This document shows, piece after piece, positions 45,499 through 53,760 of a stretch of DNA of 64,000 bases. This DNA is from Dictyobacter formicarum (GTDB taxonomy: Bacteria > Chloroflexota > Ktedonobacteria > Ktedonobacterales > Ktedonobacteraceae), in assembly GCF_016587435.1 (NCBI RefSeq), contig NZ_BNJJ01000003.1, positions 372,001-436,000 of the forward strand, in the 5' to 3' direction. The position numbers and the translations under genes were made by a program. Position 1 is the stretch's first letter. Each line of letters starts with the position of its first letter. The notes beneath the pieces are model-generated. The model worked only from the letters and a program-made list of their open reading frames with translations. It ran no database searches and was not told where the DNA came from.

Positions 45499-45704
45499 TG
45501 AAAGGGTGCTGACGCCCCCATACGGGCGGGTGCATGCGCACCCGAGCTTGTTTTATATGTTGGTGCACTCTGTGCGAAAAGAGCACAGAGTGCACCAACA
45601 TATAAAACATCTATTGAGCGCCGAAGGCGCGTAGCGTCAGGAGCCGCAGGCGCGAACCATCAAGATCCGCATGCATGAAGCGCATGCATCGCAAACATGT
45701 TCTA
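45499..45704. repeat. palindromic intergenic element, copy F, ending in a stop codon
   Basis: GGTGCTGACGCCCCC and CGGGTGCATGCGCACCCG (second module, as in copy C) precede a palindrome with perfect 26-bp arms (45550-45575, 45583-45608; 7-nt loop). The conserved module TTGAGCGCCGAAGGCGCG...CGTCAGGAGCCGCAGG is at 45614-45655. The right end GCAAACATGTTCTA is a degenerate terminal repeat, and its last three bases are the TAG stop codon of the minus-strand lipoprotein gene. Confidence 0.85.
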
Positions 45705-46748
45705 TTGATACATTACCATCAAAGGAGACGGGTCCAGCGCCAGCGTCTGCTGAGGCGTCATCAGAGGATTATCTAATTTGTAAAATAGCTTCATGCCTGG
45801 ATATTGAATCAGTTGCTCCTTATCGAAAACTCTATAATCATCGATCTTTTCGTTTGGAGGGCCAAAGCCATCGACACATGTGACCAGTTGCACGCCTGGT
45901 TTGGTACGGATATTCTGCCAATCTGGTAGCATCTGCCGCAAAAACTGGTGCACAATCAAGATTTTGGGTGGCAGGTGTTCGCTGGACACCAGTTGGGACA
46001 GCTTATCAATGGTCCAGTTGATTTCAGCGGCGTTCATGTGTCCAAAAACCTGATCTGGAATCGCGCCTGGCGGCATGTCGAACTCAGGATCCAGCGAGAG
46101 CTCGACGCCGGGCTGGCGCAGATATTGCCAGACATGCTCGACCTCGTGTTGCACGCTGCTGTGCCCGACCTGCATATCAAAGAAGAAGAGCGCATGATGA
46201 CTATTGGCGACATCTATATAGTGGCTGATGGATTCATCTGGCATGCGATAAGTCCAGGTATTATCAGCCATGGGAGAGGGCTGCACTACTGGCGTAACAT
46301 AGTCTATACCCGGTACCACTGGATGCATGGGATCCAGGTCGGCATATACCTGGGCCTGCTCGTTTAGTTTGGCGATCAGCTCATCATCTGAATATCGGCC
46401 GATTGGGCCCATCTCAGACGACAGAGGGTTGCCATAGAAAAGGACCAGGCGATGACCGGGTAAATTGGTGCTCCAGGTCCAACCGTTGGGACCCGCGAAC
46501 TTGCGGGCCAGATCATGCCTCGCCTGCTGATAGGCCTCTTGCAGCTGGCTGGCATCCTGGCTAGAGGTGGTATGCGTAACTGATTTAGCGGTTGGTGTCA
46601 CAGTCGATGCGGCAGGAACAAGCAATTGGGAGGGATTGAAATCGCACCCACTCAAAATGAGCAGACAAAGTACAGCCATAATCCCGAAGCGAAATAGGGA
46701 GTGGAAACCACCTCGTTGCTGCCTGCGAACGGATACAATATACAGCAT
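45702..46748 (-). CDS. lipoprotein of unknown function with an HExxH motif
   Basis: 348 residues. A long n-region (MLYIVSVRRQQRGGFHSLFRFG) precedes the hydrophobic core and a good lipobox, LILSGC, so the mature protein would be lipid-anchored outside the membrane. A Thr/Ser-rich linker follows, then a globular domain with MDNTWTYRMPDESISHYIDVANSHHALFFFDMQVG and QHEVEHVWQYL, which has the spacing of a zinc-protease HExxH, though no further metal ligand is evident. YPGMKLFYKLDNPLMTPQQTL closes the domain. Family not recognised; widespread hypothetical proteins with a similar barrel-like pattern exist in actinobacteria. The stop codon lies at the end of element F. Confidence 0.75.
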   Translation of the reverse strand: MLYIVSVRRQQRGGFHSLFRFGIMAVLCLLILSGCDFNPSQLLVPAASTVTPTAKSVTHTTSSQDASQLQEAYQQARHDLARKFAGPNGWTWSTNLPGHRLVLFYGNPLSSEMGPIGRYSDDELIAKLNEQAQVYADLDPMHPVVPGIDYVTPVVQPSPMADNTWTYRMPDESISHYIDVANSHHALFFFDMQVGHSSVQHEVEHVWQYLRQPGVELSLDPEFDMPPGAIPDQVFGHMNAAEINWTIDKLSQLVSSEHLPPKILIVHQFLRQMLPDWQNIRTKPGVQLVTCVDGFGPPNEKIDDYRVFDKEQLIQYPGMKLFYKLDNPLMTPQQTLALDPSPLMVMYQ

Positions 46749-47010
46749 GTTTGATAATTTCCTTCCAGATGCATCAGCGCAACCATTGCATAAACCTACT
46801 TTTCACACTCCCCACACGCCACACATGTCCGCTTTGATGCAGCGTAGGCAATAGTTATAAAAAGCACAAACAGTCCGCTCTCAATCATGTAGGCATTCTT
46901 ACCTGTAAGGCTGCTCTGTCTCTCCGCCATAGATCGATTGATAAGCACTCCTCTATGACGGAACCGTGAGCGACGCTGCCGCAACGGTTCATGGCTGACG
47001 CAGAGTATTG

Positions 47011-47253
47011 CTATCTAGAAGGGCTGGCGTAGTGCTCGTCTTCCTGCAAACAGGCATAGACATCAAGTGTATCAGCAACCACAATTTTCGTCCATGAATG
47101 CAAGGATACAGGCACGTTTGCACTTTTCTGTATATCCTGAGCGCTACACTCATTGTGCTTCTCTATAGAAGTAACGCTTGAAGATTGCTGACCATCGCTC
47201 CTGGTTGGTACAAAAATAAAAAACTCGTGTGCTGGCAAGATATGATTATTCAT
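47011..47253 (-). CDS. small hypothetical protein (80 aa)
   Basis: The ATG at 47253 has AAGGAG seven bases upstream, which is why I accept it; a longer ORF to 47295 has no such site. The product starts MNNHILPAHEFFIFVPTR, has a Ser-rich middle and three Cys residues, and ends in a polar tail. No signal peptide, membrane segment or family is recognised. Confidence 0.55.
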   Translation of the reverse strand: MNNHILPAHEFFIFVPTRSDGQQSSSVTSIEKHNECSAQDIQKSANVPVSLHSWTKIVVADTLDVYACLQEDEHYASPSR

Positions 47254-47385
47254 CAGAAAACTCCTTCCACTTGCGGAAGAGACATATACTCTCATCTGTA
47301 TTATGCCAGCCAGGTGTAAAGGGAAAGTGAAGAGAATGTTATGAAATAGTCATAATTATGTATGCTTTCACACATCTAAGAAAAG

Positions 47386-47416
47386 CAAAAAAGGAGCCGA
47401 CGATCAATCGGCTCCT
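47386..47416 (-). terminator. Rho-independent terminator of the lysyl-tRNA synthetase gene
   Basis: AGGAGCCGA pairs with TCGGCTCCT and on the minus strand is followed by TTTTTTGCTTTTC. It is 17 bases past the stop codon. Confidence 0.87.
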
Positions 47417-47433
47417 GAAGCAATACCATGGTT

Positions 47434-49119
47434 TTAGTGCGTCACGAGATGCTGGTCTTTTTTCTCCTGACCGCCGTCAACTACGGGAGTCAACAACTGC
47501 CTGGCGCGCTCCAGACCAATGGAGAGCAAGAGCGTTGGAATGCGTGGGCCAGTATCTCGACCACAGATCAAGTTATACAGTGCGATAAAGAAAGAGCGTT
47601 GCGCCTGCTTCAATTCGTCATTGGGTGGCGTATCCACTGCCAGGCCACGTACAATCTTTGGAATGCTGTACATCAGCTCGGTCAGGGTAGCCAGATTCCA
47701 GGAATCATCCAGGCGCTCGGCCAGCATGCGTATGCTTGCCTGATCCATAGCGGAGAAGCTGGCAAAGGCATCGCTATCAAAGCTGGTGCGAATCTGGGTG
47801 CGCTCATCATCAGGCAGGTAGTTGTTTACCCAATTGAGGGCACAGGTGAAGCGTGGCTCCAGTTCGGCACGCAACGTGCTCAGATCCTCCAGTTCAGGCA
47901 GCGTCTGTGAAATGATGCGCAGGACCTGCTCTTCGTTGGCCTGGGTAACATCGATGACCGAGGTCAACAATGGGAACGGCACAGCCTTATGCGTATAGAC
48001 GATCTCTTCGGTGCTGGTGCGGGTGGCCCGCTCAAACAAACGCTGGTTCACTTCGTTGGCCATGCCCTTATTGATCTGGCGCACCAGGGCATCCCACTCC
48101 TCATAGAGACGTAACAGTCCCTGACCATAATCGATATCAAATGCCTGATTGTTGGCGCGGCGCGCATAAAGCCAGCGCAGAATGGCGGGCTCCACAATAT
48201 CGAGCGCCGACGAGACGGTAGCCGTGGTGCCGGCTGAGCTAGAGATCTTGGAGCGACCTCCCATGCCAACGAACGCATAGCCGATAAACTGCGGTGCCGT
48301 AGCGCCGTAAACCTTCTGTACAATGCGCTGTCCTACGGTATAGCTACTACCAGGAGAAGAGTGGTCCTCACCACCGGGCTCAAAGTCGACCTGCTCGTGG
48401 CTCCAGCGCATGGGCCAGTCAACTTTCCAGACTAACTTGCCATCGATGCGCTCGTTCAGGCTATAGCCTCCCTCATATCCACAGTTATCACAGACATAGG
48501 TGAGGGCGGCATCTTCATCGCGATATGAGGTCAGGCGCGTCGTGTCCTTATGGCAATTCTCACAATAGGGCTTGAATGGATAATAAGCCGCGCGGCGCTC
48601 ATCCACGGTCTCTTTCTGGCCCTCTAGATTTTGATACTCGGCCAGAATATCAAAAATTTCTGTGCGCTGGCGAATCGCTGTTTTAATCTGTTCGCGATAA
48701 TCACCACGGCGATAGGCTTCCGACTGGCGAATGTAGCGAGGATGGATACCCAGACGGCTCAAGCCAGTGGCAAAGTCAGTGATATAGCGCGTGGCATAGG
48801 AATCATACTCCCCAAAGGGATCGGGGATATCGGCATAGGGCATGCCGATGTATTTGGCATACTCAGCAGGAATACCAGCCGGTACCTTACGCAGACGATC
48901 ATAATCGTCCCAGGAATGGATGTGATCCACCTTCCAACCACGACCACGCAGTTCCTCAACCACCAGGTGGACTGTGAACGGCTCACGCAGATTTCCCAGG
49001 TGAATAGGACCCGATGGGCTAATACCAGAGGCGCATACAATCGTGGCATTCTCACCCTTCCGCTGCCGCGCGCTGGCTTCTATACGATCAGCTACTTTTG
49101 TTACCCAATCAGCTTTCAT
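47434..49119 (-). CDS. lysK: lysyl-tRNA synthetase, class I
   Basis: 561 residues from the ATG at 49119 (TTGGAG ten bases upstream). This is the Rossmann-fold class I enzyme, unrelated to the common class II LysRS: the HIGH-like motif is SGPIHLGNLRE and the KMSKS-like motif GRSKISSSAG. A zinc site reads YCENCHKD...YVCDNCGYEGG, and the C-terminal helical bundle carries the anticodon-recognition region. It charges tRNA-Lys. Class I LysRS is normal in archaea and scattered in bacteria. Here it lies about 0.5 kb downstream of the lysine biosynthesis operon on the same strand, separated by palindromic element G. No T-box was found directly before it. Confidence 0.94.
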   Translation of the reverse strand: MKADWVTKVADRIEASARQRKGENATIVCASGISPSGPIHLGNLREPFTVHLVVEELRGRGWKVDHIHSWDDYDRLRKVPAGIPAEYAKYIGMPYADIPDPFGEYDSYATRYITDFATGLSRLGIHPRYIRQSEAYRRGDYREQIKTAIRQRTEIFDILAEYQNLEGQKETVDERRAAYYPFKPYCENCHKDTTRLTSYRDEDAALTYVCDNCGYEGGYSLNERIDGKLVWKVDWPMRWSHEQVDFEPGGEDHSSPGSSYTVGQRIVQKVYGATAPQFIGYAFVGMGGRSKISSSAGTTATVSSALDIVEPAILRWLYARRANNQAFDIDYGQGLLRLYEEWDALVRQINKGMANEVNQRLFERATRTSTEEIVYTHKAVPFPLLTSVIDVTQANEEQVLRIISQTLPELEDLSTLRAELEPRFTCALNWVNNYLPDDERTQIRTSFDSDAFASFSAMDQASIRMLAERLDDSWNLATLTELMYSIPKIVRGLAVDTPPNDELKQAQRSFFIALYNLICGRDTGPRIPTLLLSIGLERARQLLTPVVDGGQEKKDQHLVTH

Positions 49120-49317
49120 TATCAACTATCTCCAAATTATAGCTCGCGTTATATCTTCAGTATTTTTCGATGCTTATTATTGTATCAGTTTAGCTTGCAA
49201 GCGTCTTCATGACAGGGCAAGAATTGCTATAGGGGATAGCCTGAATAAACCACACATCGACATGTCGAGCAACTTCTTCTCGTGCAGCGAGCCTCACAAC
49301 CAATATATAATACCAAA

Positions 49318-49356
49318 CATAACCATTCCGCCTTTTTTCCTGGCGGAATGGTTATG
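49318..49356. repeat. 15-bp-stem hairpin upstream of lysK
   Basis: CATAACCATTCCGCC pairs perfectly with GGCGGAATGGTTATG; the loop is TTTTTTCCT. It lies 200 bases upstream of the synthetase start and next to element G. There is no T-run after the stem on either strand, so its role is open. Confidence 0.65.
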
Positions 49357-49401
49357 AACCACAATCTCATGGTCAGGATGATGGGAATAAATAATCCCCT
49401 G

Positions 49402-49599
49402 CGAGCGTGTTTCATTCCTATGGCCATTGGGATAGGATGGCTGGCCAACCTGGGGGCGCTGACGCCCCCACGCTTCTTGTATTCAGTATTGGAAATGCGC
49501 ACAGCGCATTTCCAACACTGAATACAATTGTTTGAGCGCCGCAGGCGCGAGCCGTCAGGGGCCGCAGACATGAAGCGCCTGCGTTTTCAAACACGCTCT
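49402..49599. repeat. palindromic intergenic element, copy G
   Basis: Left end GAGCGTGTTTCATTCC (49403-49418) and right end TTTTCAAACACGCTCT (49584-49599) are inverted repeats, degenerate on the left. The hairpin TGGGGGCGCTGACGCCCCCA is at 49451-49470. The main palindrome has 24-bp arms with one mismatch (49477-49500, 49504-49527, loop ACA, tip ATGCGC). The conserved module TTTGAGCGCCGCAGGCGCG...CGTCAGGGGCCGCAG is at 49530-49566. It lies between homoisocitrate dehydrogenase and lysK. Confidence 0.87.
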
Positions 49600-49644
49600 G
49601 CACCCATTATCTTTTTTTTATCAATGAGGAATGGGCACAGGCAT

Positions 49645-50742
49645 TCATGATCCATGTTCTGTCAAACGTGCTCGGATGGCCTGGACAAATTCATGCGTTC
49701 CAGCCTGGCCGCCCTGATCGACAGGGAGAAGAGTACCTTCTTGATAGGTCTGTTCGATGGCGGATGTTAAAGCACGTGCTTGTTTATTATACCCCAGGTA
49801 ATCAAGCATCAGTGCGCCCGATAATAACATGGCGGTAGGATTGATGACGCCCTTGCCGGCTAGATCCGGGGCGGATCCATGCACCGGCTCAAAGTAGGCA
49901 TAGTTTTCACCATAGCAGGCGCTTGGGGAGAGACCCAGTCCTCCGATAGTACCACTGGAGACATCAGCCAGGATATCACCATGCTCATTCCCCAGTACGA
50001 CAACATCCAGGGTTTCTGGTGAAGCTACCAGGCGACGAGCCATGTCATCAACCAGGAACTCCTGATAGGTCAGGCCGGGATGGCGGCTGACCGCTTCTTT
50101 GACGAGGGTGCGGAACCGTCCATCAGTGCGTGGCTGGATCGAATATTTGGCCCCCAGCGTGACCCGACCAGGATAGCCTGCGGCCTGGCGCTGCAGGGCC
50201 AGTTCGCAGGCATAGTTTGCCACACGCTGCATCTGCTCATCGGTGCTCACTTTAATTGAGTATGCACCCACCTTCTCAACTGGTGGGGCCATCCACCAGT
50301 TGCTGCTACTGGGCAGGGCCGCCAATTCCGCCACATCGCCCTCACGCGGAGGATACATCCCTTCCAGATTATCGCGCGCGATCACATAATCAATACGCTC
50401 TGGATGCAGCATTGGGCTGCGATAGCCTGGAATCCAGCGTACCGGGCGCACATTAATATAGGTTTCTTTATTCCAGCGCAGGTACCAGAGAATCGGACGG
50501 CTAGGCCCGCCGCTGGCACCAAATAGCGTGCAATCCGCCGCATCGATCGCCTCTCGCGTCACATCTGGAAACGGCGTTCCATATTGCGCCTGGGCCTCCC
50601 GCCCACATGGCGCCTCCGTAAACCGAATCTCCGGTACCAGTTCCCGCAGAATCTCCACGGTAGGTCGCATCACCTCCGGCGCCGCATCATCCCCAGGAAT
50701 CACACACACCAGCGGCGGATTATGAAATTGTCGGTTATCCAT
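49645..50742 (-). CDS. homoisocitrate dehydrogenase (isocitrate/isopropylmalate dehydrogenase family)
   Basis: 365 residues. The beta-decarboxylating dehydrogenase family is seen in VCVIPGDDAAPEV, SRPILWYLRWNKETYINVRPVRWIPG (substrate Arg residues), RDNLEGMYPPREGD, the Lys in GRVTLGAKYSIQ, VVVLGNEHGDILADVSSG (metal Asp residues) and EPVHGSAPDLAGKGVINPTAMLLS. As the last gene of the lys operon it should convert homoisocitrate to 2-oxoadipate with NAD. 3-isopropylmalate dehydrogenase is the alternative, but no leu genes are here. Start after GGGGGAG; a hairpin (50761-50808) lies just upstream. Confidence 0.87.
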   Translation of the reverse strand: MDNRQFHNPPLVCVIPGDDAAPEVMRPTVEILRELVPEIRFTEAPCGREAQAQYGTPFPDVTREAIDAADCTLFGASGGPSRPILWYLRWNKETYINVRPVRWIPGYRSPMLHPERIDYVIARDNLEGMYPPREGDVAELAALPSSSNWWMAPPVEKVGAYSIKVSTDEQMQRVANYACELALQRQAAGYPGRVTLGAKYSIQPRTDGRFRTLVKEAVSRHPGLTYQEFLVDDMARRLVASPETLDVVVLGNEHGDILADVSSGTIGGLGLSPSACYGENYAYFEPVHGSAPDLAGKGVINPTAMLLSGALMLDYLGYNKQARALTSAIEQTYQEGTLLPVDQGGQAGTHEFVQAIRARLTEHGS

Positions 50743-50760
50743 ACATTCTCCCCCAAAACA

Positions 50761-50808
50761 TGAATCCCATAGGTTCGGAGCTTGCCTCCGGATTTCCCAC
50801 GGGATTCA
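50761..50808 (-). repeat. intercistronic hairpin between homoaconitase small subunit and HICDH genes
   Basis: TGAATCCCAT pairs with the complement at 50799-50808 (one mismatch), with an inner stem CGGAG/CTCCG. It fills the only sizeable gap late in the operon. No T-run, so it may be an RNA-processing or stability structure rather than a terminator. Confidence 0.55.
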
Positions 50809-50819
50809 CGTGATATGTG

Positions 50820-51314
50820 TTAATAAACCAATTGTCCCTGATTGGCTTCGATGTAGTTGATGATGCCACCGGCAGCTACAATGCGGGCGACGAATGGATC
50901 AAGCGGCTCCGCCTGGAAGGTCTGGCCAGTAGTGAGATTGCGGATCTCGCCGGTCTCCAGGTTGACGTCGAGCTGCTGACCAGCTTCGCTATTGAGCACG
51001 GCTTCCTCGCAGACGAGTACGGGCAGGCCGATGTTGACGGCGTTGCGGTAGAATATACGCGCAAAGCTGCGCGCAATCACAACCTTGACCTGGTTGGCCA
51101 GAATCGAGGTTGGCGCATGCTCACGGGAGGAGCCACAACCAAAGTTGTGGCCACCCATTAAGATATCGCCAGGCTGGACACCCTGGGAAAATTCAGGATA
51201 GGCCTCGTAGAGGCAGTATTTTGCCAGCTGGGCATGGTCGGTCGTAACGTTGTAGCGGCCAGGAATGATCAGGTCAGTATTGATGTTGTCACCAACTTTC
51301 CAGATGCGTCCCAT
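50820..51314 (-). CDS. lysU: homoaconitase small subunit
   Basis: 164 residues from the ATG at 51314; AAAGGAG eight bases upstream decides this over an ATG at 51347. The swivel domain of the aconitase family shows IWKVGDNINTDLIIPGRY, GGHNFGCGSSREHAP (substrate-binding loop) and ARSFARIFYRNAVNIGLPVLV. It works with the large subunit encoded just upstream to convert homocitrate to homoisocitrate via homoaconitate. Isopropylmalate isomerase (LeuD) has the same fold; the lysine operon context favours LysU. Confidence 0.88.
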   Translation of the reverse strand: MGRIWKVGDNINTDLIIPGRYNVTTDHAQLAKYCLYEAYPEFSQGVQPGDILMGGHNFGCGSSREHAPTSILANQVKVVIARSFARIFYRNAVNIGLPVLVCEEAVLNSEAGQQLDVNLETGEIRNLTTGQTFQAEPLDPFVARIVAAGGIINYIEANQGQLVY

Positions 51315-51355
51315 TCTTTTTTCTCCTTTTATCGATTGCTGTTTCACTCTTCAGG

Positions 51356-52624
51356 TTAGGCGGGATTTTCCGCCAGTAAGACGCTGCGTGGATCGGTGAT
51401 GTGGCCGGTCAGTGCGGTTGCAGCGACGGTCGCGGGACTGCCCAGGTAGATTTCCGCGGTGGGATCACCCATGCGACCGGTAAAGTTGCGATTCATGGTA
51501 GTCAGCGCGCGCTCTCCGGGAGCCAGCACGCCGAAGTGGCGTCCAATGCAGGGTCCACAGCCGGGCGTGCCAACGGACGCGCCAGCCTGGGCGAAAATCT
51601 CCAAATAGCCACGACGCATAGCCTCAAGATAAATCTCGCGCGAGGCGGGAATGACGACCATACGCAAATCCGGGCTGATCGTGCGGCCGCGCAGGATATT
51701 CGCAGCGATCTCCAGGTCATCCAGACGGCCATTGGTGCAGGTACCCAGGAACACCTGGTCAATTTTGACGTTTTCAACTTCTTCGGCTGGATGCACGATA
51801 TTTACATCAGGCGGACAGGCCACCAACGGTTTCATGTTGGTGACGTCGATCTCAATCACCTGCTCATAGCGTGGATTCTGGGCGCGCAACAGCGGATATT
51901 CTTTATCAGTACGACCGCGTAACCATTCCTGCGTGGTTGCATCGGCCGCGATTAAGCCAGCTTTCCCACCCATCTCAATCGCCATGTTTGAGAAGGTCAT
52001 GCGCTCACTCATTGAGAAGCCTTCAATCACTTCGCCGGTATATTCGATGGCGCGATAATTGGCTCCATCCACGCCCAGGCGACGCACAATTTCGAGCGAG
52101 ATATCTTTGGCGAATACTCCAGGCGGCAAGGTGCCGGTGATGTGCACATTGATGGTCTCTGGTACACGGAACCAGCTGCGGCCGGTGGCGTAAGCCACAC
52201 CAATATCGGTTGAGCCCATGCCGGTACCAAAGGCTCCAAAGGCTCCATAAGTACAGGAATGGCTATCGGCGCCCACAATGATACTGCCCGGCAACACAAA
52301 ACCTTTCTCAGGCATTACCTGGTGGCAGATACCTTCCTGCAAAATCGGTATCTCTTGCTCCTGCGCAAATGAACGAACCTCGCGATGCAGGGTGGCCGCC
52401 GCGATGGTCGCAGCCGGAATAATATGGTCAAAAACGATATGCGAACGCTTCTGATCAAAAACACGGCCGCCATTCTGTTTGGCCAACTTGCGGAAAGCTT
52501 TGATGGCCAGGGGCGTCGTTGTATCATGGCTCATCACATGATCGACGTCCACCACTACTGTATCCCCTGCGTGAACAGGACGTCCTAATTTGTAACTAAA
52601 AATCTCTTCAGCTAGCGTTCCCAT
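51356..52624 (-). CDS. lysT: homoaconitase large subunit
   Basis: 422 residues, the short LysT/archaeal LeuC-like size. Cysteines 296 (LGTCTNGR), 356 and 359 (GTPGCGPCIG) bind the 4Fe-4S cluster. VDVDHVMSHDTTTPLAIKAF and GADSHSCTYGAFGAFGTGMGSTD are further family blocks. It dehydrates and rehydrates homocitrate together with LysU. It overlaps the end of the homocitrate synthase gene by 13 bases, so translation is coupled. Isopropylmalate isomerase is excluded only by context. Confidence 0.9.
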   Translation of the reverse strand: MGTLAEEIFSYKLGRPVHAGDTVVVDVDHVMSHDTTTPLAIKAFRKLAKQNGGRVFDQKRSHIVFDHIIPAATIAAATLHREVRSFAQEQEIPILQEGICHQVMPEKGFVLPGSIIVGADSHSCTYGAFGAFGTGMGSTDIGVAYATGRSWFRVPETINVHITGTLPPGVFAKDISLEIVRRLGVDGANYRAIEYTGEVIEGFSMSERMTFSNMAIEMGGKAGLIAADATTQEWLRGRTDKEYPLLRAQNPRYEQVIEIDVTNMKPLVACPPDVNIVHPAEEVENVKIDQVFLGTCTNGRLDDLEIAANILRGRTISPDLRMVVIPASREIYLEAMRRGYLEIFAQAGASVGTPGCGPCIGRHFGVLAPGERALTTMNRNFTGRMGDPTAEIYLGSPATVAATALTGHITDPRSVLLAENPA

Positions 52625-53760
52625 ACCAGGCTTCCTTTCTCTTCATACCAGGCAAGAATAAATGTATTGACCTCTTCATCACCAAGAGAACCGCGCTCTG
52701 CACGCTCCTTCAAGGCCTGTGTTAGCTGCGCAATCTCTTCAGAGGTAAGCTGTAATCCTAATGAAACGGCTCGATGTCCAACGGCATAGCGTCCAGTGAA
52801 ACGCGAGCCAACATCGACGTGACGCGCCACACCAAAGTCAGTGGGATTAAGAATTTCGTACGCATGCGGGTTGCGCAATACTGCTTTGGTGTGCACCCCG
52901 GCGCGATGCGTAAAGGCGCTGGGGGCAGTAATCGGCATATTATAGGGAATATTGATATTCAGACAGTCCGCTACATACTGGTCCAGTTCCACCAGTTGGG
53001 TTAGATCGTAGGTAGCGAGCAGGTCAGGATAATGGATATAGAGTTGTGAGATGATGCCACTCAGCGACGCGATGCCGTTACGCTCCCCGATGCCCATGAC
53101 GGTGACATCCAGGCAATCCGCTCCGGCTTCAAAGGCTGAGATGGTATTAGCAATAGCGCAGCCGGTATCATTATGCCCATGGAATTCGATCCCGACATTG
53201 GGATAGCGATTGGCAATCAAGCTCACCAGACGGTCAACCTGACGTGGGGTTGCTATACCAACAGTGTCGGGCAGGCCGATGCGTTCGACGCCGGCGTCAA
53301 CCACTGCATCAAAGACCGTCAACAAATCAACCAGGTCACTGCGAAAAGCATCTTCGGCGGAGAAGCGCACATAGCGACCGGCCTCGCGAATACGGCGAAT
53401 CAAAGGGACCGCCTCATTGGCAATTTGCTCGATCTTCCTGCCGTGACTATATGAACGCAGCTCAGTAGAGGTGCCAAAGAACAGGTTCAAGCCATAGACG
53501 TCGGTATCCAGCGCGGCCTGCACATCGGCCTCGACACAGCGCACATGGGCCACCACATGCGAGCGCAGATTTAGCGCGCAAATCGCCTGAATGGCTTCGC
53601 GGGTCTCAGGCGAAGCAATGGGCGAGGGCACCTCGATAAATGTCACCCCGAGACGATCGAGCAGGCGCGCAATCATCACGCGCTGCTCGAGGGTGAAATA
53701 GGTTTTAATGAATTGCTCCCCCTCGCGCAGAGTGCTATCCAGAATAGCCAGTGATCTCAT
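52612..53760 (-). CDS. homocitrate synthase
   Basis: 382 residues with the DRE-TIM barrel: DSTLREGEQFIKTYFT (8-23; catalytic Arg and metal Asp), FSAEDAFRSD, EFHGHNDTGCAIANT (metal His pair), VMGIGERNGIASL and the THRAGVHTKAVLRNP region of the C-terminal part. It condenses 2-oxoglutarate and acetyl-CoA, the committed step of the aminoadipate route, and in Thermus is inhibited by lysine. Its ATG overlaps the stop codon of the lysJK gene (ATGA). 2-isopropylmalate synthase would be longer (about 510 residues), which supports the call. Confidence 0.9.
   Translation of the reverse strand: MRSLAILDSTLREGEQFIKTYFTLEQRVMIARLLDRLGVTFIEVPSPIASPETREAIQAICALNLRSHVVAHVRCVEADVQAALDTDVYGLNLFFGTSTELRSYSHGRKIEQIANEAVPLIRRIREAGRYVRFSAEDAFRSDLVDLLTVFDAVVDAGVERIGLPDTVGIATPRQVDRLVSLIANRYPNVGIEFHGHNDTGCAIANTISAFEAGADCLDVTVMGIGERNGIASLSGIISQLYIHYPDLLATYDLTQLVELDQYVADCLNINIPYNMPITAPSAFTHRAGVHTKAVLRNPHAYEILNPTDFGVARHVDVGSRFTGRYAVGHRAVSLGLQLTSEEIAQLTQALKERAERGSLGDEEVNTFILAWYEEKGSLVWER

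Noticed and set aside
46796..46984. 62-codon minus-strand ORF upstream of the lipoprotein gene
   Set aside because: No ribosome site and an Arg-rich start without family resemblance; probably the non-coding upstream region.
4202..49599. CRISPR interpretation of the repeated palindromes
   Set aside because: Copies are single, kilobases apart, without regular spacers or cas genes.
49645..52624. Leucine pathway (leuB/leuC/leuD) assignment for the three dehydrogenase/isomerase genes
   Set aside because: Sizes and folds are shared, but cotranscription with lysW and a 382-residue homocitrate synthase, and absence of other leu genes, favour the lysine pathway.
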